Assembly (NCBI RefSeq): GCF_001886715.1
Contig: NZ_CP018082.1
Span: 4,216,001-4,280,000 of the forward strand
DNA from: Nocardia mangyaensis
GTDB taxonomy: Bacteria > Actinomycetota > Actinomycetes > Mycobacteriales > Mycobacteriaceae
Direction of reading: 5' to 3'
Length of the DNA: 64,000 nucleotides
Shown: positions 18,737-29,540 of the stretch, piece after piece
How the letters are laid out: each line of letters opens with the position of its first letter
Position numbering within the stretch: the stretch's first letter is position 1
Translations under genes and position numbers: made by a program
The notes under the pieces: generated by a model
What the model was told of the DNA's origin: nothing
What the model saw: only the letters and a program-made list of their open reading frames with translations
Database searches by the model: none

Positions 18737-20455
18737 GTGGCGGTACTGGAGGGCGCGACGCGCAAGACATTGGCGTTCGGGCGGCGAGCTCTCGGGCTCG
18801 ACGTGCCCGCACCCGATCACACCGTCGCGGTGCTGCATCGCGACGAGAGCGAGGTCCCCGGACTCGACAAGCGCGAGCGGGCCCAACTGGATCGCATCCG
18901 GCTGATGGGCGCGACCGGCGCGGTCCTCATGGCGATCGCGGCACTGGGCATCGGCGCGCAACCGGTGCACCAGAATCCGGTTTCAGGGGTGCGGGTACTC
19001 GGCATCTTCGCGCGAGCGCACACCGGCTCGCTGGCCATGTGCATGTTCGGCACCGTTCTGGTGATCGGCGCGTGGTTGCTGCTCGGCCGGTTCGCGATCG
19101 GCGGACTGGCCGGATCGCCGCTGCATCGGCTGAGCCGCTCGCAACTGGACCGGACGCTGCTGTTGTGGATCGTTCCGCTCTCGGTCGCCCCGCCGATGTT
19201 CAGCAACGATGTCTACTCCTACCTCGCGCAGAGCGAGATCGCCGCACGCGGAATCGATCCCTATGAGGAGGGCCCGGTCGCCGGCCTCGGCATCGACAAC
19301 GTCCTCACCAACAACGTTCCGACGATCTGGCGCGACACCCCCGCGCCGTACGGTCCACTGTTCCTGTGGATCGGCCGCGGCATCGCCGAGTTGACCGGCG
19401 ACAACATCATCGCCGGGGTGTGGGTGCATCGACTGCTCGCCCTGGCCGGCGTGGCCTTGATCGTGTGGGCACTGCCGCGGCTGTCGGTGCGCTGCGGCGT
19501 CGCGCCGGTGAGCGCGCTGTGGCTCGGCGCGGCCAATCCGCTGGTGCTGTTCCACCTGGTCGGCGGCGTGCACAACGACGCGCTCATGCTCGGGCTGATG
19601 CTGGCGGGCGTCGAGCTGACGCTGCGGGCGATCTACGGCAACGGCGGCAAACCCGACCTGCTGAGCATGCGGGACCGGCCACCGTTCGACGCCCGCGCCT
19701 ATGCCCTGTTGATCGGCGGCGCGGTGGTGATCACCCTGTCGTCGTCGGTCAAGTTCACCTCGATCATCGCACTCGGCTTCGTCGGTATGGCGCTGGCCTG
19801 GCGGTGGGGCGGAACCCTCAAGGCGGTCTTCAAGGCGGCCGCACTGCTGGCGGTGATCGCCGGGGCGACAACACTGTTCGTGAGTTACGCCAGCGGACTC
19901 GGCTTCGGCTGGATCTTCACCCTCAACACCGCCAGCGCGGTGCGCAGCTGGATGTCGCTACCGACCGTGATCGGGATCATCACCGGATTCGGTGGTGTCC
20001 TGCTCGGCCTGGGCGACCACACGACCGCCCTGCTCTCGATCACCCGGCCCATCGCGGCGGTCGTCGCGGCCTACGTGGTCGTCCGCATGCTGGTCGCCAC
20101 CGGCACCGGCAGGCTGCACCCGGTCGGCGCCCTCGGTGTCGCGCTCGGCGCGGTCGTCCTGCTGTTCCCGGTGGTTCAGCCCTGGTACCTGCTGTGGGCC
20201 ATCGTCCCCCTGGCCGCCTGGGCCACTCAACCGGTGTTCCGCGTACCCGCCGTCGCGTTCTCGGCGGTGGTCTCGCTGCTGGTGATGCCACGCGGCGCGG
20301 AGTTCCAGGTATTCCAGATCATCGGCGCCGCACTGGCCGCCGCGGTCTGCTTCGCGCTGTTCTTCGCGCTCACCCGCCACACCCTGCCCTGGCGGGCCCA
20401 GGCGGGGGTGTCGGCTCCGTCACAGGAGGGCACGGCTTACCGTGTGACGTCGTGA
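18737..20455 (+). CDS. mptB: polyprenol-phosphate-mannose alpha-1,6-mannosyltransferase MptB
   Basis: A 572-aa GT-C membrane glycosyltransferase that starts the alpha-1,6-mannan core of lipomannan/lipoarabinomannan outside the membrane, using polyprenyl-phosphate mannose. The catalytic first-loop acidic motif is SNDVYSYLAQSEIAARG (about residues 155-171), followed by APYGPLFLWIGRGIAELTGDN. About thirteen hydrophobic segments are present. The GTG at 18737 lies 11 bp after the rhomboid stop. Its place between sufR and an ABC transporter matches Rv1459c. Confidence 0.92.
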   Translation: MAVLEGATRKTLAFGRRALGLDVPAPDHTVAVLHRDESEVPGLDKRERAQLDRIRLMGATGAVLMAIAALGIGAQPVHQNPVSGVRVLGIFARAHTGSLAMCMFGTVLVIGAWLLLGRFAIGGLAGSPLHRLSRSQLDRTLLLWIVPLSVAPPMFSNDVYSYLAQSEIAARGIDPYEEGPVAGLGIDNVLTNNVPTIWRDTPAPYGPLFLWIGRGIAELTGDNIIAGVWVHRLLALAGVALIVWALPRLSVRCGVAPVSALWLGAANPLVLFHLVGGVHNDALMLGLMLAGVELTLRAIYGNGGKPDLLSMRDRPPFDARAYALLIGGAVVITLSSSVKFTSIIALGFVGMALAWRWGGTLKAVFKAAALLAVIAGATTLFVSYASGLGFGWIFTLNTASAVRSWMSLPTVIGIITGFGGVLLGLGDHTTALLSITRPIAAVVAAYVVVRMLVATGTGRLHPVGALGVALGAVVLLFPVVQPWYLLWAIVPLAAWATQPVFRVPAVAFSAVVSLLVMPRGAEFQVFQIIGAALAAAVCFALFFALTRHTLPWRAQAGVSAPSQEGTAYRVTS

Positions 20456-20528
20456 GGGAGCGTAGCGAGCGAGCCATGGGCACAGCACCCTGTGGCGCGA
20501 CGGAGCCGAGCGCAGGCGAGGCGCCGTC

Positions 20529-21461
20529 GTGACAGAACGCGAGGGACCCGCGGTCTGCGTCGACGGTGTGGTCAAACGCTACGGCGAGACCACCGCGGTC
20601 GACGGGCTGAAGTTCGAGGTCGAACCGGCCCAGGTGTTCGCGCTGCTCGGCCCCAACGGCGCGGGCAAGACCACCACCGTCGAGATGTGCGAGGGCTTCG
20701 TGCGCCCCGACACGGGCAGCGTCCGCGTCCTCGGGCTCGACCCGATCGCCGACTCCGAACAGCTGCGCCCGCGCATCGGCGTGATGCTGCAGGGCGGCGG
20801 CGCCTACCCCGGTGCCCGCGCGGGCGAGATGCTCGACCTGGTCGCGGCTTACTCCGCCAATCCGCTCGACCCGGACTGGCTCCTGTCGACCCTGGGCCTG
20901 CGCGACCATCGCCGCACCCCCTACCGCCGTTTGTCCGGCGGTCAACAGCAGCGGCTGGCCCTGGCCTGCGCGCTGGTCGGCCGACCGGAGATCGTGTTCC
21001 TCGACGAGCCGACCGCCGGTCTGGACGCCCAGGCGAGGTTGATCGTGTGGGAACTCGTCGACGCCCTGCGCCGCGACGGGGTGAGCGTCGTGCTCACCAC
21101 GCACATGATGGACGAGGCTGAACAGCTCGCCGACCAGCTGGTGATCATCGATCACGGTCAGGTCGTCGCCCAGGGCACTCCCGCCGAGGTCACCGCGCAC
21201 GGCGCCGCGGGCCAGTTGCGGTTCTGCGCCCCCCCGAAACTCGACATCACCCTGCTGAAATCGGCACTGCCGGAAGGCTTCTGCCCGCGCGAGACAGCGC
21301 CGGGCACCTATCTTGTCGAAGGTGAGATCACTCCGCAGGTGCTGGCCACGGTCACCGCCTGGTGCGCCAGGATGGACGTGCTGGCCACCGACATCCGCAT
21401 CGATCAGCGCCGCCTCGAAGACGTGTTCCTCGAACTGACCGGACGGGATCTGCGCGGATGA
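20529..21461 (+). CDS. ABC transporter ATP-binding protein (DrrA type)
   Basis: A 310-aa ATPase of an ABC-2 type exporter. It shows Walker A GPNGAGKTTT (about residues 40-49), the signature LSGGQQQRLALA and Walker B IVFLDEPTAGLD, followed by a roughly 90-residue C-terminal domain with LEDVFLELTGRDL typical of drug/lipid exporter ATPases. The GTG start lies 73 bp after mptB. Its stop overlaps the permease start (ATGA). The cargo is unknown; conserved linkage with mptB in mycobacteria (Rv1458c) hints at envelope material. Confidence 0.93.
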   Translation: MTEREGPAVCVDGVVKRYGETTAVDGLKFEVEPAQVFALLGPNGAGKTTTVEMCEGFVRPDTGSVRVLGLDPIADSEQLRPRIGVMLQGGGAYPGARAGEMLDLVAAYSANPLDPDWLLSTLGLRDHRRTPYRRLSGGQQQRLALACALVGRPEIVFLDEPTAGLDAQARLIVWELVDALRRDGVSVVLTTHMMDEAEQLADQLVIIDHGQVVAQGTPAEVTAHGAAGQLRFCAPPKLDITLLKSALPEGFCPRETAPGTYLVEGEITPQVLATVTAWCARMDVLATDIRIDQRRLEDVFLELTGRDLRG

Positions 21462-22240
21462 CCGAGACCTCCAGCCGATTCCAGCCCGGCATCTTCACCG
21501 CCGACCCGCGCCCCGCCTCGCGCGCGGCGATGCTCACGGCGCAGACCGGGCTGGAGCTGAAACTGTTGCTGCGCAACGGCGAACAGCTGCTGCTCACCAT
21601 GTTCATCCCGATCACGCTGCTGATCGGCCTGACCCTGCTGCCCTTCGGCGACCTCGGCGACCACCGGGTCGACAAGATCGTGCCGATGGTGATGATGACC
21701 GCGGTGATGTCGACCGCGTTCACCGGCCAGGCCATCGCCGTCGGCTTCGATCGCCGCTACGGCGCGCTCAAGCGTCTCGGCGCGACCCCGCTGCCGCGCT
21801 GGGGCGTGATCGCGGGCAAGTGCGCGGCGGTGCTCATCGTCGTCGTGCTGCAGGCGGTGCTACTCGGCGTGATCGGCGCGGCGCTGGGCTGGCGGCCCGG
21901 TTTCGGCGGGCTGGCGCTGGGCGCGCTGGCGATCGCGCTCGGCACCGCGACCTTCGCGGCGATGGGCCTGCTGCTCGGCGGCACGCTCAAGGCCGAGGTC
22001 GTGCTGGCCGTGGCCAATATCGCCTGGTTCGTCATGCTCGGCATCGCGAGCCTGGTTCTCGTCGGCGACACGCTGCCCACCGCGCTCACGGTCCTCGCCC
22101 GGCTCGTCCCCTCCGGCGCGCTGGCCTACACCCTCGAGCTGGCCCTTTCGGGCTCGATCGACGGGTTCGGGGTGGCGGTGCTCGCGGGGTGGGGTCTGGT
22201 GTGCGGCTGGCTCGCGACCCGGTTCTTCCGGTTTCACTGA
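21458..22240 (+). CDS. ABC-2 type transporter permease
   Basis: A 260-aa membrane subunit with about six helices (LLLTMFIPITLLIGL, MVMMTAVMSTAFTGQAIAVGF, VVVLQAVLLGVIGAA, LALGALAIALGTATFAAMGLLLGG, VVLAVANIAWFVMLGIASLVL, and a final helix). It carries the family loop FDRRYGALKRLGATPLPRW between helices 2 and 3. The ATG at 21458 is coupled to the ATPase gene. It forms an exporter with that protein, equivalent to Rv1457c. Confidence 0.93.
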   Translation: MTETSSRFQPGIFTADPRPASRAAMLTAQTGLELKLLLRNGEQLLLTMFIPITLLIGLTLLPFGDLGDHRVDKIVPMVMMTAVMSTAFTGQAIAVGFDRRYGALKRLGATPLPRWGVIAGKCAAVLIVVVLQAVLLGVIGAALGWRPGFGGLALGALAIALGTATFAAMGLLLGGTLKAEVVLAVANIAWFVMLGIASLVLVGDTLPTALTVLARLVPSGALAYTLELALSGSIDGFGVAVLAGWGLVCGWLATRFFRFH

Positions 22241-22294
22241 GTAGTCAACGACGCCATGTAGTAGCCCTGGTTCCGGGCGGAACTTCCCGGCCAG

Positions 22295-22300
22295 TACCAT
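22295..22300 (+). promoter_or_regulatory. TACCAT -10 box for leaderless ctaA
   Basis: TACCAT ends six bases before the GTG of ctaA, and there is no ribosome binding site in the short gap. This spacing is that of leaderless actinobacterial promoters. Confidence 0.45.
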
Positions 22301-22306
22301 CGTGAC

Positions 22307-23281
22307 GTGCTGTATCGCGCCTTCCTGGGACTCGTCGACCGGCTACCGCTCCCCTCGCTGCGGGTGCAGCGGTTCATCGCCGTCGCGGTGATCCTCAGCC
22401 AGGCCGGAATCTCGGTGACCGGCGCCATCGTGCGCGTCACCGCCTCCGGCCTCGGCTGCCCGACCTGGCCGCAGTGCTTCCCCGGCAGCTTCACCCCGAT
22501 CGGGGTGTCCGAGGTGCCGGTCCTGCACCAGACCGTGGAATTCGGCAACCGCCTGCTCACCTTCGTGGTGACGCTGTGCGCCGCGCTGATCGTGCTGGCC
22601 GTCGTGCGCGCGCGACGCCGCAAGGAAGTGCTCGTCTACGCCTGGCTGATGCCCGGCGGCACGGTCCTGCAGGCCATCATCGGCGGTTTCACCGTGCTCA
22701 CCGGACTGCTGTGGTGGACGGTGGCCGTGCACTTGCTGGTCTCGATGGTGATGGTGTGGCTCGCGGTGGTGCTCTACGCCAAGATCGGCGAACCCGACGA
22801 CGGCATCGACACCGTGCAGGTGCCCGCTCCGCTGCGCTGGCTCACCGCGCTCAGTGGCGTGGCGCTCGCGGGCGTGCTGATCGCGGGCACCCTCGTCACC
22901 GCTGCCGGGCCCCACGCCGGGGACAAGAGCATCGAACGACCGGTCGAGCGACTGCAGGTCGAGATCGTCACCCTGGTTCACCTGCACTCGCAATTGCTCA
23001 TCGGCTATCTGGCGCTGCTCGTCGGCCTGACCTTCGGGCTCTATGCCGTCGGGATGACCGCGGCGATCCGCACCCGCATGTTCGTGCTGCTGGGCATCGT
23101 CGTCGCACAAGCACTGGTCGGGATCGTCCAGTACTTCACCGATGTACCCGCGGCGCTGGTCGCGATCCACGTCGGCGGCGCGGCGGCCTGCACCGCGGCG
23201 ACGGCGGCCCTGTGGGCGTCGCTGCGCACCCGAGAGACGGTCGAGACATCCGTCGCGATTCCGCAGCCTGCCACACACTGA
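22307..23281 (+). CDS. ctaA: heme A synthase CtaA (COX15 family)
   Basis: A 324-aa membrane enzyme that oxidises the C8 methyl of heme O to formyl, giving heme A for cytochrome aa3 oxidase. Eight membrane helices are visible. Conserved histidines appear in VLHQTVEFGNRLLTF, VAVHLLVS, LVHLHSQLLIGY and LVAIHVGG. The cysteine loop GLGCPTWPQCFPGSF in the first extracellular region is typical of the family. The partner ctaB lies at 24937-25929, as in M. tuberculosis. Confidence 0.95.
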   Translation: MLYRAFLGLVDRLPLPSLRVQRFIAVAVILSQAGISVTGAIVRVTASGLGCPTWPQCFPGSFTPIGVSEVPVLHQTVEFGNRLLTFVVTLCAALIVLAVVRARRRKEVLVYAWLMPGGTVLQAIIGGFTVLTGLLWWTVAVHLLVSMVMVWLAVVLYAKIGEPDDGIDTVQVPAPLRWLTALSGVALAGVLIAGTLVTAAGPHAGDKSIERPVERLQVEIVTLVHLHSQLLIGYLALLVGLTFGLYAVGMTAAIRTRMFVLLGIVVAQALVGIVQYFTDVPAALVAIHVGGAAACTAATAALWASLRTRETVETSVAIPQPATH

Positions 23282-23397
23282 CTTCCGTCGACGGCGACGT
23301 GCGCGGATCCTGGCCCACTCGATTCCACGCCACCGCCGACGTCGATGATCTGGCGACGCCGCCGCGATCGGCGGCTGCTGAACACCCCACGAACAGC

Positions 23398-23431
23398 GAC
23401 AGCCCGCGATCGTCGGTGATCGCGGGCTGTC
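23398..23431. terminator. bidirectional hairpin terminator
   Basis: Perfect 14-bp stem GACAGCCCGCGATC/GATCGCGGGCTGTC with a 6-nt loop, between convergent ctaA and the small conserved gene at 23463. Confidence 0.8.
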
Positions 23432-23462
23432 GCGTCGTATCGGCTGTCGTGTCGTCGAAGGC

Positions 23463-23828
23463 TCAGGCCCCGGCGAACAGCTTCCAGTTGCGGGCCTTCG
23501 GGAAGCGGGTCTGGTGGGCGACCCAGCCCGCCATCCGGCCCCAGTGCTTCGCAGTCGGGGTGACGATCGAGCCGAGTTCACGGTCCCACTCGTCGGTCTC
23601 GGTGAGCCCGTCGACGCGCTCGACGAGCGCCTTCGCCGTCGCCAGATCGGCCACCACGCGGTCACCGAGGATGCCGTCGGCACCGACCAGGGTGATCCGC
23701 ACGCCCTGCTTGCCGAGGTACTGCAGCACCGCCGTGCCCGAACCACCGTGCTCGGCGACGAACTTCACGACGGACTTCTCGACCGCGGCGGGCACCTTCA
23801 CGGCCGCGGGGGCGTCGGTAGTACTCAT
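23463..23828 (-). CDS. conserved actinobacterial hypothetical protein
   Basis: A 121-aa soluble protein that I do not recognise by function. An Ala/Pro-rich start (MSTTDAPAAVKVPAAVEKS) is followed by a compact, charged domain (VKFVAEHGGSGTAVLQYLGKQGVRITLVG...) ending in KARNWKLFAGA. No signal peptide or membrane helix is seen. The start at 23828 begins at the natural N-terminus just after a 5' region shared with the divergent qor gene. A small gene occupies a comparable place near qor and ctaA in mycobacteria. Confidence 0.75.
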   Translation of the reverse strand: MSTTDAPAAVKVPAAVEKSVVKFVAEHGGSGTAVLQYLGKQGVRITLVGADGILGDRVVADLATAKALVERVDGLTETDEWDRELGSIVTPTAKHWGRMAGWVAHQTRFPKARNWKLFAGA

Positions 23829-23904
23829 GGGCGAGAGTTTACCGGCCGGTAGTTGCGCGTCCACCCCCGAGTGAGGTCGAACACGGGGTGTACAAAGGAC
23901 ACTC

Positions 23905-24870
23905 ATGCACGCGATTCAGGTTTCCGAGCACGGTGGTCCCGAGGTCCTGCGCTGGGTCGAGGTGGCGCCACCGCGGATCGGGCCCGGTCAGCTGCTGGTC
24001 GAGACCCAGGGTGTGGGCGTCAATTACATCGACATCTACTTCCGCACCGGCCAGTACCCGCAGCAGACGCCCTACATCCCCGGCTCCGAGGGGACCGGCG
24101 TCGTCGCGGCGGTCGGCGCCGAGGTCACCGAGTTCGTGGTGGGCGACCGGGTGGCCTGGGCGGCCGCGCCGGGCAGCTACGCGGACAAGGTGGCCGTCGA
24201 CGAGACGGCGGCGGTGAAGGTGCCCGACGGGGTCGAGCCCACCGTCGCGGCGGCCGCGCTGCTGCAGGGCATGACAGCGCACTACCTGATCGAATCGGTG
24301 TTCCGTCCCGAGTCCGGCGACCCGGTGCTCATCCACGCCGGTGCGGGCGGAGTCGGGCTGCTGCTCACCCAAATGGCCGTGGCCAAGGGCGCGCGGGTGA
24401 TCACCACCGTCTCCACCGACGCCAAGGAGCAGCTGTCTCGCGAGGCGGGCGCGTCCGAGGTCCTGCGCTATGGCGACGACCTGGCCGCCCGGGTCCGCGA
24501 CCTCACCGACGGCGTCGGCGTCGCCGCGGTCTACGACGGTGTCGGCGCGAGCACCTTCGAAGCCGGCCTGGCTTCCCTGCGGGTACGCGGCACCCTGGTC
24601 CTGTTCGGCGCGGCCAGCGGCCCGGTACCACCGTTCGACCCGCAGCGCCTCAACCCCGCGGGCTCGCTCTGGCTCACCCGCCCGTCGCTGGGCGCCTATA
24701 CCCGCGACCGCGCCGAATTCCTGTGGCGCGCAACCGATGTCTTCAACGGAATCGCCACAGGAGCCCTGAACTTCCGGATCGGCGCCACCTATCCCCTCGC
24801 CGACGCCGCCCAGGCCCACACCGACCTGGCAGGCCGCAAGACCACCGGTTCGATCGTCCTGCTGCCCTGA
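23905..24870 (+). CDS. qor: NADPH:quinone oxidoreductase, zinc-independent MDR family
   Basis: A 321-aa medium-chain reductase of the zeta-crystallin/Qor type, reducing quinones with NADPH. The cofactor motif is HAGAGGVGLLLTQMA (about residues 145-159), and SEGTGVVAAVG and NYIDIYFRTGQYP match the catalytic domain. It lacks the zinc-ligand cysteines of alcohol dehydrogenases. The ATG at 23905 has an AAGGA site. It is divergent from the 121-aa gene and ends at a shared terminator; it is equivalent to Rv1454c. Confidence 0.93.
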   Translation: MHAIQVSEHGGPEVLRWVEVAPPRIGPGQLLVETQGVGVNYIDIYFRTGQYPQQTPYIPGSEGTGVVAAVGAEVTEFVVGDRVAWAAAPGSYADKVAVDETAAVKVPDGVEPTVAAAALLQGMTAHYLIESVFRPESGDPVLIHAGAGGVGLLLTQMAVAKGARVITTVSTDAKEQLSREAGASEVLRYGDDLAARVRDLTDGVGVAAVYDGVGASTFEAGLASLRVRGTLVLFGAASGPVPPFDPQRLNPAGSLWLTRPSLGAYTRDRAEFLWRATDVFNGIATGALNFRIGATYPLADAAQAHTDLAGRKTTGSIVLLP

Positions 24871-24892
24871 TTTCCCGCCCGTCCGGAACGAC

Positions 24893-24920
24893 GGCGGCCG
24901 GGCAGGAATGCCCGGCCGCC
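24893..24920. terminator. bidirectional hairpin terminator
   Basis: Perfect 12-bp stem GGCGGCCGGGCA/TGCCCGGCCGCC with GGAA loop, between convergent qor and ctaB. Confidence 0.85.
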
Positions 24921-24936
24921 ACTTCGTCCAGCCGTC

Positions 24937-25929
24937 TCAGAGCCCGACGAGGCTTCCGAGGGTCGTCCATCCGAGCACCGAGTCGATCGCCAACCCGCAG
25001 AACACCACGGCCAGGTAGTTGTTCGACTGCAGGAACAACCGCAGCGGCTTCACCGACTCACCCCGGCGCACCCCGGCGTAGAGCTGATGAGCCATCAGCA
25101 GGAACCACGCACCGGCGACCAGCGCGACAGCGGCGTAGATGACCCCGGTCGCGGGCACCAGTGCCAGCGTGGCGAGCACGGTGAGCCAGGTGTAGATGAC
25201 GATCTGCTTGGTCACCACCTGTTCGGTCGCCACCACCGGCAGCATCGGCACACCGGCCGCGCGGTAGTCCTCCTTGTAGCGCATGGCCAGCGCCCAGGTG
25301 TGCGGCGGCGTCCAGAAGAAGATCACCGCGAACAGCACGATCGCGGGCCAGCCGATGGTCCCCGTGACCGCCGACCAGCCGACCAGGGCGGGCATGCAGC
25401 CCGCCGCACCGCCCCAGACCACGTTCTGCGAGGTCCGGCGCTTGAGGCCCTTGGTGTAGACGAAGACGTAGAACAGGATCGTCGCGACGACGAGCAGGCC
25501 GCTGAGCAGGTTGGCCTGCCACCACAGCCAGGCGAAGGACAGCGCGCCGAGCGCGACGCCGAAGATGAAGGCGTTGCGGGTGGGCACCGCGTCACGGGCC
25601 AGTGGGCGCCGGGCGGTCCGCTTCATCACCTTGTCGATGTCGGCGTCGGCGACACAGTTGAGGGTGTTGGCGCTGGCCGCGCCCATCCAGCCACCGAACA
25701 GGGTGACCAGGATGAGCCGGATGTCGACATTGCCGCGATCGGCCAAGAGCATCGTGGGGATGGTGGCGACGAGCAGCAGCTCGATGACGCGCGGCTTGGT
25801 GAGCGCGATGTAGGCCAGGGGCTTGCGCACGATGCGGGCGGTGAGCCCGTCTCCGGCGAGGCGGTCGGCGAGCGCTGTCGACGACGATCCGTGCGCACCG
25901 CTACTACCCGGCTGGTGACCGATCCGCAC
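24937..25929 (-). CDS. ctaB: protoheme IX farnesyltransferase (heme O synthase)
   Basis: A 330-aa UbiA-superfamily membrane prenyltransferase that adds farnesyl to heme b to make heme O. The prenyl-diphosphate site is [18 protein letters not shown] (NxxxDxxxD), and a second acidic motif region contains [21 protein letters not shown]. About nine helices are present. The start is placed at GTG 25929 because AGGAG lies five bases upstream; the ATG at 25962 has no such site. It works with CtaA in heme A supply for the terminal oxidase. Confidence 0.95.
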   Translation of the reverse strand: MRIGHQPGSSGAHGSSSTALADRLAGDGLTARIVRKPLAYIALTKPRVIELLLVATIPTMLLADRGNVDIRLILVTLFGGWMGAASANTLNCVADADIDKVMKRTARRPLARDAVPTRNAFIFGVALGALSFAWLWWQANLLSGLLVVATILFYVFVYTKGLKRRTSQNVVWGGAAGCMPALVGWSAVTGTIGWPAIVLFAVIFFWTPPHTWALAMRYKEDYRAAGVPMLPVVATEQVVTKQIVIYTWLTVLATLALVPATGVIYAAVALVAGAWFLLMAHQLYAGVRRGESVKPLRLFLQSNNYLAVVFCGLAIDSVLGWTTLGSLVGL

Positions 25930-26254
25930 TGTTTCTCCTCGTACGCGCTTCGCATCCGGCATTGGAACGAGCAGCGCGCGGCTGCGGCGCGGCCACTACT
26001 ACAGAGGATGGTAGACCCACGCCGGTCCCGCTCCACGCCAGGCCCCTGCCACGGTGGGGCCGGTCACTGTGCCCCACGCGGGCACCAGCCGAATTAGACT
26101 CAGTGCCAGGGTTCGCGCCAATCCGGTGTAGCGGCACCTCTAGGGTATTCCTGTACATCGGTACGCACCCCCCCGGCCGCGTGCGATCCGAACGACACCA
26201 TCGCCGCTGCCATGTATCGCCGTCGACGAAACCTAGGTCAGGAGAACCACGGTC
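25930..26254. other. 325-bp divergent promoter region, ctaB and tkt
   Basis: No gene is supported. It separates ctaB (minus) from tkt (plus). Visible elements are AGGAG for ctaB at the left end and AGGAGAA about nine bases before the tkt GTG at the right end. The middle (around 26090-26150) is less GC-rich and probably holds the operon promoter, but I could not define a convincing -35/-10 pair. Confidence 0.5.
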
Positions 26255-28396
<2,142 letters not shown>

Positions 28397-28399
28397 ACC

Positions 28400-29536
28400 A
28401 TGGCACAGAACGAGAATCTCGCCGCGCTCTCGGCCGCGGGGGTCTCGGTGTGGCTCGACGATCTGTCCCGCGACCGCATCAAGTCCGGCAATCTCGCCGA
28501 CCTGATCGCGACCCGCGGTGTCGTCGGTGTCACCACGAACCCGTCGATCTTCCAGGCCGCGCTGAGCCAGGGCCACGACTACGACGCGCAGGTCAAGGAA
28601 CTCGCCCAGCAGGGCGCCGACGCCGATGCCGCGATCCGCACCATCACCACCGACGACGTGCGCGCCGCCTGCGACGTGCTCGCCCCGGTGTTCGAGGCCA
28701 GCGGTGGCGTCGACGGCCGCGTGTCGATCGAGGTCGACCCGCGCCTGGCCTTCGACGCCGACAAGACCGTCGCGCAGGCGGTCGAGCTGTGGAAGATCGT
28801 CGACCGGCCGAACCTGTTCATCAAGATCCCCGCCACCGAAGCGGGCCTGCCCGCGATCACCGCGGTGATCGCGGAGGGCATCAGCGTGAACGTGACGCTG
28901 ATCTTCTCGGTGCCGCGCTACCGCGCGGTGATGGGTGCCTACCTCGACGGCCTGCGCGCCGCCAAGGTCGCCGGGCACGACCTGGCCAAGATCCATTCCG
29001 TCGCTTCGTTCTTCGTCTCCCGGGTGGACACCGAGATCGACAAGCGCCTGGAAGCGATCGGCACCCCTGAGGCACTGGCGCTGCGCGGCAAGGCGGGCGT
29101 GGCCAACGCCCGGCTGGCCTACGCCGAGTACCAGGACGTGTTCGACGGTGGGGCGCACACCTCCACCTACAACCACCTGGCCTCCCAGGGCGGCAACCGG
29201 CAGCGGCCGCTGTGGGCGTCGACCGGGGTGAAGAACCCGGACTACCCCGACACCCTCTACGTCACCGAGCTGGTCGGCACGAACACGGTCAACACCCTGC
29301 CGGAGAAGACGCTGCAGGCCTTCGCCGATCACGGCGAGGTCCGCGGCGACACCCTCAGCGGGCTGGCCGTGGAAGCCGCCCAGGTCTTCGCCGACCTGGC
29401 GGCCGCCGGTATCGACCTGGCTGATGTGTTCGAGCTGCTCGAGCGCGAGGGCGTCGACAAGTTCGAGTCCTCCTGGGGCGAGCTGCTCGAGGCCACCACC
29501 GGCGAACTGCGCACCGCGGCGGCGGGGAGCAACTGA
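28400..29536 (+). CDS. tal: transaldolase
   Basis: A 378-aa Schiff-base aldolase transferring dihydroxyacetone units in the pentose phosphate pathway. The catalytic lysine lies in [12 protein letters not shown] (about residue 138). [10 protein letters not shown] near residue 40 is the family N-terminal motif, and [19 protein letters not shown] follows. This is the longer actinobacterial/cyanobacterial class. It starts directly after tkt and ends four bases before zwf. Confidence 0.98.
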   Translation: MAQNENLAALSAAGVSVWLDDLSRDRIKSGNLADLIATRGVVGVTTNPSIFQAALSQGHDYDAQVKELAQQGADADAAIRTITTDDVRAACDVLAPVFEASGGVDGRVSIEVDPRLAFDADKTVAQAVELWKIVDRPNLFIKIPATEAGLPAITAVIAEGISVNVTLIFSVPRYRAVMGAYLDGLRAAKVAGHDLAKIHSVASFFVSRVDTEIDKRLEAIGTPEALALRGKAGVANARLAYAEYQDVFDGGAHTSTYNHLASQGGNRQRPLWASTGVKNPDYPDTLYVTELVGTNTVNTLPEKTLQAFADHGEVRGDTLSGLAVEAAQVFADLAAAGIDLADVFELLEREGVDKFESSWGELLEATTGELRTAAAGSN

Positions 29537-29540
29537 CCCG